Shown: positions 10,301 to 17,402 of the stretch, piece by piece | Layout of the letters: each line of letters starts with the position of its first letter | Position numbering within the stretch: position 1 is the stretch's first letter | Program-made: the position numbers and the translations under genes | DNA from: Hydrogenophilales bacterium 16-61-112 | Lineage (GTDB): Bacteria > Pseudomonadota > Gammaproteobacteria > Burkholderiales > Thiobacillaceae | NCBI GenBank assembly: GCA_002257045.1 | Contig: NCHD01000030.1 | Coordinates: forward strand, 1 to 57,681 | Direction of reading: 5' to 3' | DNA: 57,681 nucleotides | The notes under the pieces: model-generated | Seen by the model: only the letters and a program-made list of their open reading frames with translations | Told to the model about the DNA's origin: nothing | Database searches by the model: none

Positions 10301-10638
10301 GCCAGGCGTTCACCGCCACCTCGATGATCGGCGTCATCGCGCTGGCCGGCATCGTGGTGCGCAACTCGCTGCTGCTGATCGACTTCATCGTCGATTACCG
10401 CAACCAGGGTTACGACCTCAAGGAGGCTGTCATCGAGGCCGGCGCAGTGCGGCTGCGGCCCATTCTGCTGACCGCGCTCGCCATCGTTCTGGGGTCGGCA
10501 ATCATGATTACCGACCCGGTATTCGGCGGTCTGGCAGTCTCGCTGATTTTTGGCACCTTCGCGTCTACCGTGCTCACCCTGATCGTCATCCCGCTGCTGT
10601 ATTACATCTGGCAGAAACGCAGTACGGTCCCGGCATGA
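7354..10638 (+). CDS. RND-family efflux permease
   Basis: 1094-residue inner-membrane proton-driven exporter with the 12-helix, two-large-loop plan of AcrB/CusA. The TM4 motif is GLLVDAAIVVVEN: Asp421 is present, but the second Asp of the AcrB pair is Ala, as in heavy-metal-type pumps. The TM10 motif GIVVRNSLLLIDF has Arg1003 where AcrB has a key Lys. It therefore does not match the drug-pump residue set exactly, and substrate cannot be assigned. An RBS GGAGG precedes ATG 7354 inside the end of the adaptor gene. DUF2892 and rhodanese genes downstream, and the upstream persulfide-sensor-like regulator, suggest a sulfur-related substrate or stress role (inference). Confidence 0.93.
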   Translation: MTERAAPLNIAGKLAGIFIESKITAMIMLAVTLAGIMALFVTPREYNPQIVVPAANIIVAKPGASAEEIQNLVVKPLEAIMNAQSGVDHTYGYAAPDFGLVTVQFKVGEDQERSLVKLYNQMMQNLDRMPQGAMQPVIKPINVDDVPIMTLTLSSTTVDDHQIRQVATRMLEHLRNVPGVSFTQVIGGAPRAVNVLVSPARLAAAGIALDQVDKMLQGQNVSAPVGKLVDNNRVSPLQLQGFLGSAQEVGDIIIGVPNGRPVFLKDVATITDGPQEIDESTRFAYGPAAGKDAVRDEAPAVTLAIAKKAGTNAVVVANAVLTKLEQLKRQAIPADITVAVTRDDGARADDAVNTLVEHLGIAIGSVVVILVFFLGWREAGIVTLTVPLILFVVLTIGLFAGQTINRITLFALILSLGLLVDAAIVVVENIHRHLHHGIGNRDFKDVVIQATNEIGNPTNIATIAVILAFIPMAFVTGMMGPFMLPIPFNVPVAMIASLLFAYIVVPWAANLWLRKKAALSELARKESLEESGARKTDSLHRAYVKVITPFIEHSGRRNLMFLVVLALLVVAMLMPAWQFIRPSGINGPLSALGVELKMLPNDNTNTFLVEIATPAGTTLEETDRAARAVGEVLANNRFVTNYQTFLGMTAPIDFAALVRGDLIKRGDNLAQIRVNLVDKHERSTSSHTIVQNLNDSLKPLRQAFPQARVKLYETPPGPPVQAQVLAELYGPDYEKLRSAAPEVRRAFESVYGMINTDDSVTASMQSFTVRVDREKAALSGVVTGQVGKLLRDYVSGLTIGSVHVDSARDPVNIVVRLPRTERQSPESLMAIRVTNMTGGQVPLGAIARIEQVPYGKPIYDRDQHPMVMVGGEMITSSPVYAVLALDKMLDGQLLSNGVRFKTGNLGFTQATADNVADTHLLWGGEMRLTLDVFRDLGSAFIIALVFIYLLLVGYYRSFVMPMIVMGAIPLTLVGVFPGHWATSQAFTATSMIGVIALAGIVVRNSLLLIDFIVDYRNQGYDLKEAVIEAGAVRLRPILLTALAIVLGSAIMITDPVFGGLAVSLIFGTFASTVLTLIVIPLLYYIWQKRSTVPA

Positions 10639-10685
10639 AAACGTGAGCCGCCCATTTACCCGTTAACTTTCAGAAGGGACCCATC

Positions 10686-10904
10686 ATGACGGTTGAACGC
10701 ATCGTTCGCATCATTGCCGGCTTTTTCATCATGCTGTCGCTCGCGCTGGCGCACTTTTCCGGCAGCGCCGACTTGGCGCAGCCTTCCTGGCAGTGGTTTA
10801 CTGCCTTCGTTGGCTTCAACCTGTTCCAGTCCGGCTTCACACGCTTCTGCCCGTTGGACACCCTGCTGAAAAAGGCCGGGGTCAAGCAGGGCTGCAGTCT
10901 CTAA
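10686..10904 (+). CDS. DUF2892 (YgaP-like transmembrane) protein
   Basis: 72-residue membrane protein with two hydrophobic helices (about 8-24 and 35-50) and the C-terminal FCPLDTLLKKAGV plus a late Cys, as in the transmembrane tail of E. coli YgaP and free-standing DUF2892 proteins. RBS AAGGGA precedes the ATG. In YgaP this module is fused to a rhodanese domain; here the rhodanese is the next gene (10921), so the two probably act together at the inner membrane. It is 47 bases after the RND gene and co-directional. Confidence 0.88.
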   Translation: MTVERIVRIIAGFFIMLSLALAHFSGSADLAQPSWQWFTAFVGFNLFQSGFTRFCPLDTLLKKAGVKQGCSL

Positions 10905-10920
10905 TTCGAGAACACTACTC

Positions 10921-11334
10921 ATGGATATGCAATTTCTACAAGACAACTGGATGCTCGCCTCGCTGGCGCTGGCGTCCGGCGTCATGCTGACCTGGTCCTT
11001 CATCGGCAGCAAACTGTCCGGCGTCGAGCAGGCCGACACCCTCAAGGCCACTCGCCTCTACAACGACGACGCGCTGGTGCTGGATGTGCGCGAAGACAAG
11101 GAATTCGCCGCCGGCCACATTCCCAAAGCCAAACATATTCCGCTCGGGCAACTGGACAAGCGCATCAACGAACTCGACAAATTCAAGGGCAAGCCGATAT
11201 TGGTCACCTGCCGCAGCGGCCAGCGTTCGGCGCGCGCCTGCGGCATGCTGAAAAAAGCCGGATTCGAGACCGTCTACAACCAGGCAGGCGGCATCATCGC
11301 GTGGGAACGCGCCAACCTGCCCGTCACCAAATAA
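10921..11334 (+). CDS. Membrane-anchored rhodanese-domain sulfurtransferase
   Basis: 137 residues: an N-terminal membrane helix (about 9-30) and a single rhodanese domain. The active-site loop CRSGQR carries catalytic Cys97, of the six-residue GlpE/thiosulfate-type length; DVREDKEFAAGHIP and GGIIAWERANLP are family signatures. It would carry sulfane sulfur as a Cys persulfide, passing it to thiols such as glutathione or thioredoxin. Position between DUF2892 and glutaredoxin genes recreates a split YgaP. The physiological donor and acceptor are not visible from sequence. Confidence 0.92.
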   Translation: MDMQFLQDNWMLASLALASGVMLTWSFIGSKLSGVEQADTLKATRLYNDDALVLDVREDKEFAAGHIPKAKHIPLGQLDKRINELDKFKGKPILVTCRSGQRSARACGMLKKAGFETVYNQAGGIIAWERANLPVTK

Positions 11335-11356
11335 CCCCCCCAATCAAGGAGCCCCC

Positions 11357-11617
11357 ATGGCCAAAGTCGTAATGTATTGCACCGCTGTCTGTCCCTATTG
11401 CGTGTCTGCCGAGCGTTTGCTCAAGAGCCGCGGCGTCACCGAAATCGAGAAAATCCGCATCGACCTCGACCCTGCCAAGCAGGAAGAAATGATCGCCCGC
11501 AGCGGTCGCCGCACCGTGCCGCAAGTATTCATCGGCGACACCCACGTCGGCGGTTTCGACGACACCGCTGCGCTCGACGCGGCAGGCGGTCTGGCTCCCC
11601 TGCTCGCCAGCGCCTGA
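11357..11617 (+). CDS. grxC: Glutaredoxin 3
   Basis: 86-residue dithiol glutaredoxin with CPYC at 12-15, the cis-Pro TVPQVFIG and GGFDD glutathione-binding motif. It reduces disulfides and glutathionylated proteins with glutathione. RBS AAGGAG sits 8 bases before the ATG. It follows the rhodanese gene after 22 bases, suggesting a role in clearing persulfides or mixed disulfides. The gshA gene at 17403 is broken in this sequence, so the source of glutathione is uncertain. Confidence 0.95.
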   Translation: MAKVVMYCTAVCPYCVSAERLLKSRGVTEIEKIRIDLDPAKQEEMIARSGRRTVPQVFIGDTHVGGFDDTAALDAAGGLAPLLASA

Positions 11618-11652
11618 GCCTTTCGTCAATGTGCGCTTGATATCCGGGCGCG

Positions 11653-11673
11653 CGTCGCCATCTTGAGGCGACG
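11653..11673 (+). other. Hairpin between grxC and trxC
   Basis: Arms CGTCGCC and GGCGACG flank a 7-base loop, 24 bases before the trxC start. There is no following T-run, so it is more likely an mRNA structure than a terminator. Confidence 0.3.
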
Positions 11674-11696
11674 ATCATTCGTCTCAAGGAGTCCCG

Positions 11697-12122
11697 ATGG
11701 AACTTGTCTGCCCCCACTGTCTCGCACTCAATCGCGTCCCGGACGAACGTCTGGCCGATGCCCCCAAATGCGGTCAATGCGGCTCACTGCTGCTGCCCGG
11801 CAAGCCGGTCGACCTCAACGCTGGCAACTTTGACCGCTTCATCGCCAAGGCCGGGCTGCCGGTGCTGGTGGACTTCTGGGCCGACTGGTGCGGCCCGTGC
11901 AAGATGATGGCGCCGGTGTTCCAGCAGGTCGCCACCGACATGGCCACGCGGATACGCTTTGCAAAGGTCGACACCGAAGCCAACCCGCAGGTGTCGATGC
12001 GCCACCACATCAAGGGCATCCCCAGCCTGATCCTGTTCAAGAACGGAGAAGAAGTCGCGCGCACCTCGGGCGCGATGGAAGCCAACGCCCTGAAACGCTG
12101 GCTGGTGACACAGGGCATGTAA
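11697..12122 (+). CDS. trxC: Thioredoxin 2 (TrxC, zinc-ribbon thioredoxin)
   Basis: 141-residue thioredoxin with an N-terminal zinc ribbon (Cys pairs 5/8 and 25/28), then a thioredoxin fold with the active site WADWCGPCK and cis-Pro IPSL. This two-part layout is diagnostic of TrxC, an oxidative-stress thioredoxin of the cytoplasm. RBS AAGGAG precedes ATG 11697. It closes the co-directional run that begins with the efflux genes; a terminator follows at 12149. Confidence 0.94.
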   Translation: MELVCPHCLALNRVPDERLADAPKCGQCGSLLLPGKPVDLNAGNFDRFIAKAGLPVLVDFWADWCGPCKMMAPVFQQVATDMATRIRFAKVDTEANPQVSMRHHIKGIPSLILFKNGEEVARTSGAMEANALKRWLVTQGM

Positions 12123-12148
12123 CAAGCGCGTGTAAAATGCCGCCAGTT

Positions 12149-12170
12149 CCGGAGCATGCGCTCCGGTTTT
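12149..12170 (+). terminator. Intrinsic terminator between trxC and secB
   Basis: Seven-base-pair stem CCGGAGC/GCTCCGG, loop ATGC, then TTTTATT. It separates the redox genes from secB. A TAAAAT at 12133-12138 could be a -10 for secB, in which case the hairpin would lie in the secB leader. Confidence 0.65.
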
Positions 12171-12189
12171 ATTGACCCAGGAAACCATC

Positions 12190-12648
12190 ATGACCGACGC
12201 ACTGCAACCCACATTCAACATCGAAAAACTCTACGTCAAGGATCTGTCGGTGGAAGTCCCCAACGCGCCCGCCATTTACATGGAGCGCGAAGCACCGCAA
12301 ATGGAAGTCAACATGTCGACCGAAAGCCGCGCGCTGGGCGACGACATGTACCACACCAGCATCACCGTCACCGTCACCGCCAAAATCGGCGAAAAAACCA
12401 TGTTCCTCGTCGAATGCACCCAGGCTGGCGTATTCCGCATCCAGAACGTGCCGCAGGACCAGATCCCGATGGTGCTCGGCATCGGCTGCCCCAACATCGT
12501 CTTCCCCTACCTGCGTGAAACCATCTCCGACGTGGTGATCCGCGCCGGCTTCCCGCCCCTGCTGCTGAACCCGGTCAACTTCGAAGCGCTGTTCGCCCAG
12601 CAGCAACAGGCCCAGCAGCAACAGGCTGTCCCCGCCCAAACGCATTGA
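12190..12648 (+). CDS. secB: Protein-export chaperone SecB
   Basis: 152-residue tetrameric chaperone that holds preproteins unfolded and delivers them to SecA. The segments PTFNIEKLYVKDLS, ECTQAGVFRI, CPNIVFPYLRE and GFPPLLLNPVNF are typical; the C-terminus is Gln-rich. ATG 12190 follows CAGGAAACC; the TTG at 12172 would add six unlikely residues. secB-SH3-gpsA order is usual in betaproteobacteria. Confidence 0.96.
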   Translation: MTDALQPTFNIEKLYVKDLSVEVPNAPAIYMEREAPQMEVNMSTESRALGDDMYHTSITVTVTAKIGEKTMFLVECTQAGVFRIQNVPQDQIPMVLGIGCPNIVFPYLRETISDVVIRAGFPPLLLNPVNFEALFAQQQQAQQQQAVPAQTH

Positions 12649-12655
12649 GCCGGGC

Positions 12656-13105
12656 GTGTTGAACCAAACGGGGTCGCTGCTAACGGCCGGGTTTCTACTG
12701 GCGCTGGCACTGCCCGCCAGCGCCCTGGAATATCGCAGCACGGCACGCGCGACGATTCTGTTTGACGCGCCCTCCAGCGCGGCAGGAAAAGTCGCCATCG
12801 CGGGCAGTGGCCTGCCACTGGAAGTCGTGGTCGACACCGAAGCGTGGATCAAGGTGCGCGACTTCAGCGGCCGCCTGAGCTGGGTCGAAAAATCGGCTCT
12901 GGGCACGGCCAAAACCGTCATGGTCAAAGCCGAAACCAGCGCCATGCGCAGCCAGCCGCGTGCCGATGCCGAGATCGTGGCGCAGCTCGCGCGCGGCGTC
13001 TTGCTCAGCGTCACCGGCCCTGCCAACGCCTTCGGCTGGTTGCCGGTGAAGCATGCCGACGGCCTTGCCGGCTGGCTGCCCGCGCACGAAACCTGGGGTC
13101 GATAA
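12656..13105 (+). CDS. Exported SH3-domain protein
   Basis: 149 residues with a signal peptide ending at PASA (about residue 22) and two bacterial SH3-like repeats (about 25-85 and 88-148), the second with MRSQPRADAEIVAQL and ending in GWLP. Such proteins are thought to bind peptidoglycan or other periplasmic ligands; no enzymatic residues are seen. The start is GTG 12656 (TTG 12659 is possible), 7 bases after secB. It is a frequent companion of secB and gpsA. Confidence 0.82.
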   Translation: MLNQTGSLLTAGFLLALALPASALEYRSTARATILFDAPSSAAGKVAIAGSGLPLEVVVDTEAWIKVRDFSGRLSWVEKSALGTAKTVMVKAETSAMRSQPRADAEIVAQLARGVLLSVTGPANAFGWLPVKHADGLAGWLPAHETWGR

Positions 13106-13108
13106 GCC

Positions 13109-14113
13109 GTGGCCATCAAGCTGTCCGTCTTGGGTGCAGGCGCCTGGGGTACCGCGCTCGCGGTCGGCTGGGTGCCCCACCATGCCGTCACCCTGTGGGG
13201 CCGCAACATGGCCGAGCTCGACGCCATGCGCGCAGCGCGCGTCAATACCCGCTATCTTCCCGGCTGCCCCTTGCCGGACAGCCTGCAGCTCAACCCGGAT
13301 TTCAACGCGACGGTCGACCACGCCGACGTCATCGTCATCGCCGTCCCCAGTGGCGCGCTGCGCGCCACCCTCGCCGCCCTGGCGCAACGCCCTGCCCTGC
13401 CGCCTTTACTATGGGTGTGCAAAGGCTTCGAGCCGGGCAGCCGCAAACTGCCGCACCAGCTTGTCGCCGAACTGCTGCCGACCCACGCGCAATCCGGCGT
13501 GCTGTCCGGCCCCAGCTTCGCGCAGGAAGTCGCGCAAGGCTACCCCACGGCACTCACGCTCGCCTCGCATGACCGCGCGCTGGCGCAACACCTGTCCGAG
13601 ACCCTGTCCAGCCATCGCCTGCGCATTTACGCCCACGACGACGTGATCGGCGTCGAAATCGGCGGTGCGCTGAAAAACATCATGGCCATTGCCGCCGGCA
13701 TTTGCGACGGCCTGGAACTCGGCCACAACGCCCGCGCCGCGCTGATTACACGCGGCCTGGCCGAAATGACCCGCCTCGGCGTCCAGCTCGGTGGCCGCTT
13801 TGAAACCTTCATGGGCTTGTCGGGGTTGGGCGACCTCATCCTCACCACCACCGGCGACCTTTCCCGCAACCGCCAGGTGGGCCTGCGTCTTGCGCGCGGC
13901 CAAAATCTCGACGCCATTCTCAGCGAACTCGGCCACGTCGCCGAAGGCGTCACCACCGCACGCGAAGTCGCCGTCCTGGCCAATGAGCTGAGCGTTGACA
14001 TGCCGATCACCCGAGCGGTCTGCCAGATGCTGTTCGATGGCCTGCCCGCGGCACAAGCTGTCGACGCATTGCTGAACCGGCACATCAAAACGGAGTTCTT
14101 GAAGCCGGCCTGA
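13109..14113 (+). CDS. gpsA: Glycerol-3-phosphate dehydrogenase [NAD(P)+]
   Basis: 334 residues; reduces dihydroxyacetone phosphate to sn-glycerol 3-phosphate for phospholipid synthesis. The N-terminal Rossmann motif GAGAWGTALA, VCKGFE, SGPSFAQEVA, the catalytic Lys region GGALKNIMAIAAG and GLSGLGDLILT are all present. It starts with GTG 13109, three bases after the SH3 gene stop, so the two are coupled. Confidence 0.96.
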   Translation: MAIKLSVLGAGAWGTALAVGWVPHHAVTLWGRNMAELDAMRAARVNTRYLPGCPLPDSLQLNPDFNATVDHADVIVIAVPSGALRATLAALAQRPALPPLLWVCKGFEPGSRKLPHQLVAELLPTHAQSGVLSGPSFAQEVAQGYPTALTLASHDRALAQHLSETLSSHRLRIYAHDDVIGVEIGGALKNIMAIAAGICDGLELGHNARAALITRGLAEMTRLGVQLGGRFETFMGLSGLGDLILTTTGDLSRNRQVGLRLARGQNLDAILSELGHVAEGVTTAREVAVLANELSVDMPITRAVCQMLFDGLPAAQAVDALLNRHIKTEFLKPA

Positions 14114-14268
14114 TCCGCCTGATTGACCCGGCGATTCGATAGCGGTGCAGCTTCGCCCAGCTGCCGGTCATCGCGCAGGAACCCGGCCTGTGCGCTTGAA
14201 GCACATCCCTTACCTCCCTCCAAAGATTCCGGCGAAATATCCGTATTCAAATAGTCGCCTTCAACGTA

Positions 14269-16356
14269 ATGGAACACCCCTGCATGCCCACGCCAAATCC
14301 AACCGCACTCCCAGCGCTGACTGAGACACGCGCGTTCACCCCGCGCGTCATGCGCTGGGGATTTGGCGCGGTCATATGTGTGATCGTGTTTATCACGGCA
14401 CTCAGCTTTTGGCGGGTCGAGGTGGGTAATCGGGCGATGCATGAAATCACTTCCCACGAACAGGCGATGGTGGAAATGCTTTACCGGATGCAGCTTGCCA
14501 GCCATGAGCGAAACTTCGCGCTGTTCGGCGCCGTGCACACCGACGATCCGTTCGTGCAAGACAGAGAAACCCAGCGTTTCTACGCGCAGGGTGCCACTTT
14601 CGGCGCAGCACGCATGCAACTGGAACAGCTCACGCTCACCGAAGCCGAACGTGCCCTGCTAACGCAACAACACAGGCAAACCACAGTGCTCATGCCGCTG
14701 CAGCATCGCGTCATCCAGTTCGTTGAATCCGGGCAACACGCTGAAGCCGAGAAGATGATGATTAACCAGGTCGTTCCAGCACAAACCAGAATGGTCGGCA
14801 CCCTGACCACGTTGCTGGAGGAAGCCATCAGGCGTACACACGAGCACGCCACAGCCAGACGCAAGGCGCAGGATCGTGCCACCATACTGTTGATTGCCGG
14901 CGGGCTGGCCGGCTTGCTGCTGACATGGGGAATTTTCGTTCTGGCCACCCGCAAAATGAGCGGCCTGGTCTCCCACCTGACTGACGCCAGCGAGCGTCTG
15001 CAAGCGTCAAACCTGGATCTGCAATTCCAGAAACTGGCTCTGGATGAACACAACATCGTGAGCATTACCGACACCCACGGAAACATCACGGCGGTGAACG
15101 ACAAGTTTTGCGAAGTGAGCCAATATTCCCGCGAGGAATTATTGGGGCAGAACCATCGCCTGCTCAAATCCGGTCAGCAACCGGACGCCTTGTTCGATGA
15201 CCTCTGGGTCACGATCAGCGCCGGCAAAGTGTGGGATGGCGAAATCTGCAATCAGCGCAAGGACGGCACGTTTTACTGGGTCGCCTCCACTATCCTCCCC
15301 TTTATCGGTGAGGATGGCGTGCCCAGCCGGTATGTGTCGGTGCGCACCGATATCACCACGATCAAGGAGGCCCAGCAGGTGCTCGAACGCAGCCGCAACG
15401 AGCTGGAGCAACTGGTCCAGATCCGCACGGGTGAGCTGGCCGAACGTGAAGAAGTGCTACACAGCATCACCAACGCGGCGCAGGATGCAGTGGTCATGAT
15501 CGACGCGGCGGGCCGGGTGACGTACTGGAACCCTGCGGCAGAGCTGATGTTTGGCTTTGCAGAGGCCGAGGTTGCCGGGAAAAACCTGCATGAGCTGATC
15601 GTCCCCGAGCGCTATCTTGAACGGGCCCATGCAGGATTTTCGCGCTTTGCTGCGTCGGGCGAAGGCCCATCGATCGGACGAACGACGACACTTCGGGCCA
15701 AGCACAGAACCGGTGACGAATTTCCAGTGGACATCTCGCTTTCGGCCATCAAGTTACGCGGGCAATGGAGCGCGGTGGGCATCGTGCGCGATGCGACCGA
15801 GCGCGTTCAAATCGAGGAACGGCTCAAGCAGCTGGCCACCACCGACACCCTGACCGGCCTTTGCAACCGGCGTTGCTTCGATGGGGCGCTGGCGCGCGAG
15901 ATCGAACGCGCCGCACGGTTTTCCAGCCCGCTATCGCTCATTCTGTTTGACATCGATCACTTCAAGCGCGTCAACGACACCTTCGGCCACCAGACGGGGG
16001 ATCGGGTGCTGACCCAGCTGGCCGTCACGGTGGGCAACACGATTCGGACAGTCGACCTGTTCGCGCGCTGGGGCGGCGAGGAATTCGTTGTGCTGCTGCC
16101 CGGCAGCGATCTCAATGCCGCTCGTTTGCTCGCCGAAAAGCTACGCATGGCGCTGGAAAAACAGCCATTCTCCGATGTCGGGCAAGTGACCTGCAGCTTC
16201 GGAGTGGCGGAATATGCAAGCGGCGACAACATGGATGCGCTGATTAAAAAAGTGGACCGCTGCCTGTACCACGCGAAAGCGTCCGGCCGCAATCGCGTGG
16301 AAACCAGTGCGACCACGCCGCTACCCGAGGACGCAGAAGACAGGAAACAGCGTTAG
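14269..16356 (+). CDS. Membrane diguanylate cyclase (sensor-PAS-PAS-GGDEF)
   Basis: 695 residues. Two membrane helices (about 27-48 and 206-227) enclose a helical periplasmic sensor of about 155 residues; then a coiled coil, PAS1 (about 252-375, with NITAVNDKFCEVSQYS), PAS2 (about 392-520, with VTYWNPAAELMFG) and a GGDEF domain from about 530. The active site is GGEEF at 602-606 and the inhibitory site RTVD at 593-596 is intact, so it should make c-di-GMP with product feedback. No EAL domain. It lies alone 155 bases after gpsA; the upstream gap holds no recognised site. Confidence 0.92.
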   Translation: MEHPCMPTPNPTALPALTETRAFTPRVMRWGFGAVICVIVFITALSFWRVEVGNRAMHEITSHEQAMVEMLYRMQLASHERNFALFGAVHTDDPFVQDRETQRFYAQGATFGAARMQLEQLTLTEAERALLTQQHRQTTVLMPLQHRVIQFVESGQHAEAEKMMINQVVPAQTRMVGTLTTLLEEAIRRTHEHATARRKAQDRATILLIAGGLAGLLLTWGIFVLATRKMSGLVSHLTDASERLQASNLDLQFQKLALDEHNIVSITDTHGNITAVNDKFCEVSQYSREELLGQNHRLLKSGQQPDALFDDLWVTISAGKVWDGEICNQRKDGTFYWVASTILPFIGEDGVPSRYVSVRTDITTIKEAQQVLERSRNELEQLVQIRTGELAEREEVLHSITNAAQDAVVMIDAAGRVTYWNPAAELMFGFAEAEVAGKNLHELIVPERYLERAHAGFSRFAASGEGPSIGRTTTLRAKHRTGDEFPVDISLSAIKLRGQWSAVGIVRDATERVQIEERLKQLATTDTLTGLCNRRCFDGALAREIERAARFSSPLSLILFDIDHFKRVNDTFGHQTGDRVLTQLAVTVGNTIRTVDLFARWGGEEFVVLLPGSDLNAARLLAEKLRMALEKQPFSDVGQVTCSFGVAEYASGDNMDALIKKVDRCLYHAKASGRNRVETSATTPLPEDAEDRKQR

Positions 16357-16359
16357 GAC

Positions 16360-16380
16360 GGCAGCCATCCGAAGGCTGCC
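16360..16380 (+). terminator. Weak hairpin after the diguanylate cyclase
   Basis: Seven-base stem GGCAGCC/GGCTGCC, loop ATCCGAA, 4 bases after the stop codon. It lacks a clear T-run, so termination is uncertain. It lies between convergent genes. Confidence 0.35.
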
Positions 16381-16400
16381 TGCCACAGACGCACTCACGC

Positions 16401-16880
16401 TCATCTCGACCCGCTCGCAACCCCACCCGCAATCTGCCGGATCGTCGCCACAAATCCCGGATCCTCGCCCTGGAGCAAAGTGGGTAGCGCGGCGCGAAAA
16501 TCTTCGCGCGCGCACCACTCGGTCATGTAGTCTTCCCACGACGTCCACAGCCGCGCCTGCTGGCGGCTCATCCTGTCTTCGTACACCAGCACGTAGGCGC
16601 GTTCAAACAGGCTGACCAGGATGGCGAACAGGGCGTGTTTACGGACCAGCTGCTCTTCGCTAAGTTCGCCCTTCGCTGCGGGTGACAGCAAATGCAGGTC
16701 GGCGTTGTCGATCACCAGCCGCATGAAATCGGCATATTCATCCGCCAGTCGCAGAAAGATTTCCTCCTCGTCGTTTTGCCGGTCGCGGCGGCGATCGTAA
16801 ACATACACGCCGATCGCCAGCGGCAGGCCGACGATGGTGACGATATAACTGGCCGCTTCCAGCCATTCAAGTACGCTCAT
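16401..16880 (-). CDS. Hypothetical protein with one N-terminal membrane helix
   Basis: 159 residues, not recognised as a named family. A hydrophobic segment at about 8-28 (YIVTIVGLPLAIGVYVY) is followed by a strongly charged stretch (DRRRDRQNDEEE) and a soluble helical domain rich in Trp, Glu and Arg (SWEDYMTEWCAREDF near the end). The layout suggests an inner-membrane protein with a cytoplasmic tail. It starts 14 bases after the trmL stop in the same direction and may be co-transcribed with it. Confidence 0.7.
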   Translation of the reverse strand: MSVLEWLEAASYIVTIVGLPLAIGVYVYDRRRDRQNDEEEIFLRLADEYADFMRLVIDNADLHLLSPAAKGELSEEQLVRKHALFAILVSLFERAYVLVYEDRMSRQQARLWTSWEDYMTEWCAREDFRAALPTLLQGEDPGFVATIRQIAGGVASGSR

Positions 16881-16894
16881 GCCAGCCCCCTCAG

Positions 16895-17359
16895 TTATGC
16901 GCCTCCGGCAAAACCGTTTTGCCGCCAGGCTTCGAACACGACCACGCTGACGGCATTCGACAGATTCATGCTGCGCGAACCGGGTAGCATCGGCAGGCGC
17001 AGACGGTGGTCAGCGTCAAATCCGTCAAGAATGTCCGGCGGCAGACCGCGTGATTCGGGGCCGAACACGAACACGTCGCCTGCTTGGAACACATTTTCCG
17101 CATAGCGCGCGCTGCCCTTTGTGGTGAGCGCAAACCAGTGCCTGCCGGGAAGCGCCGCCTTTACGGCCGCCCAGTCAGCATGCACCTGCACGCAGGCCAT
17201 GTCGTGATAGTCCAGCCCGGCACGCGCGACCTGTTTGTCGCTCAGGTCAAACCCCAATGGTTCGACCAGATGCAGGCGGCAACCGGTATTGGCAGCCAGG
17301 CGAATGAGGTTGCCGGTGTTGGGCGGAATTTCGGGTTGATATAAAACGATGTCAAACAT
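16895..17359 (-). CDS. trmL: tRNA (cytidine(34)-2'-O)-methyltransferase TrmL
   Basis: 154-residue SPOUT methyltransferase for the wobble base of tRNA-Leu isoacceptors. The N-terminus FDIVLYQPEIPPNTGN, the motif VFGPESRGLP and the knot C-terminus SMNLSNAVSVVVFEAWRQ are diagnostic. ATG 17359 is preferred over an upstream start eight codons earlier because homologues begin at MF-IVLY and an AGGG lies upstream. It is divergent from the gshA remnant. Confidence 0.93.
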   Translation of the reverse strand: MFDIVLYQPEIPPNTGNLIRLAANTGCRLHLVEPLGFDLSDKQVARAGLDYHDMACVQVHADWAAVKAALPGRHWFALTTKGSARYAENVFQAGDVFVFGPESRGLPPDILDGFDADHRLRLPMLPGSRSMNLSNAVSVVVFEAWRQNGFAGGA

Positions 17360-17402
17360 CGGCGATGCCCTAAAATAAATCATCTTACGAAAGGCGCATT
17401 GT

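Noticed and set aside
8871..10646. Long plus-strand frame (591 codons) within the RND gene
   Set aside because: Arg/Gly/Ala-rich out-of-frame translation of the same gene with no family features.
16360..16380. Strong terminator after the PAS-GGDEF gene
   Set aside because: Hairpin lacks a T-run; listed only as a weak candidate.
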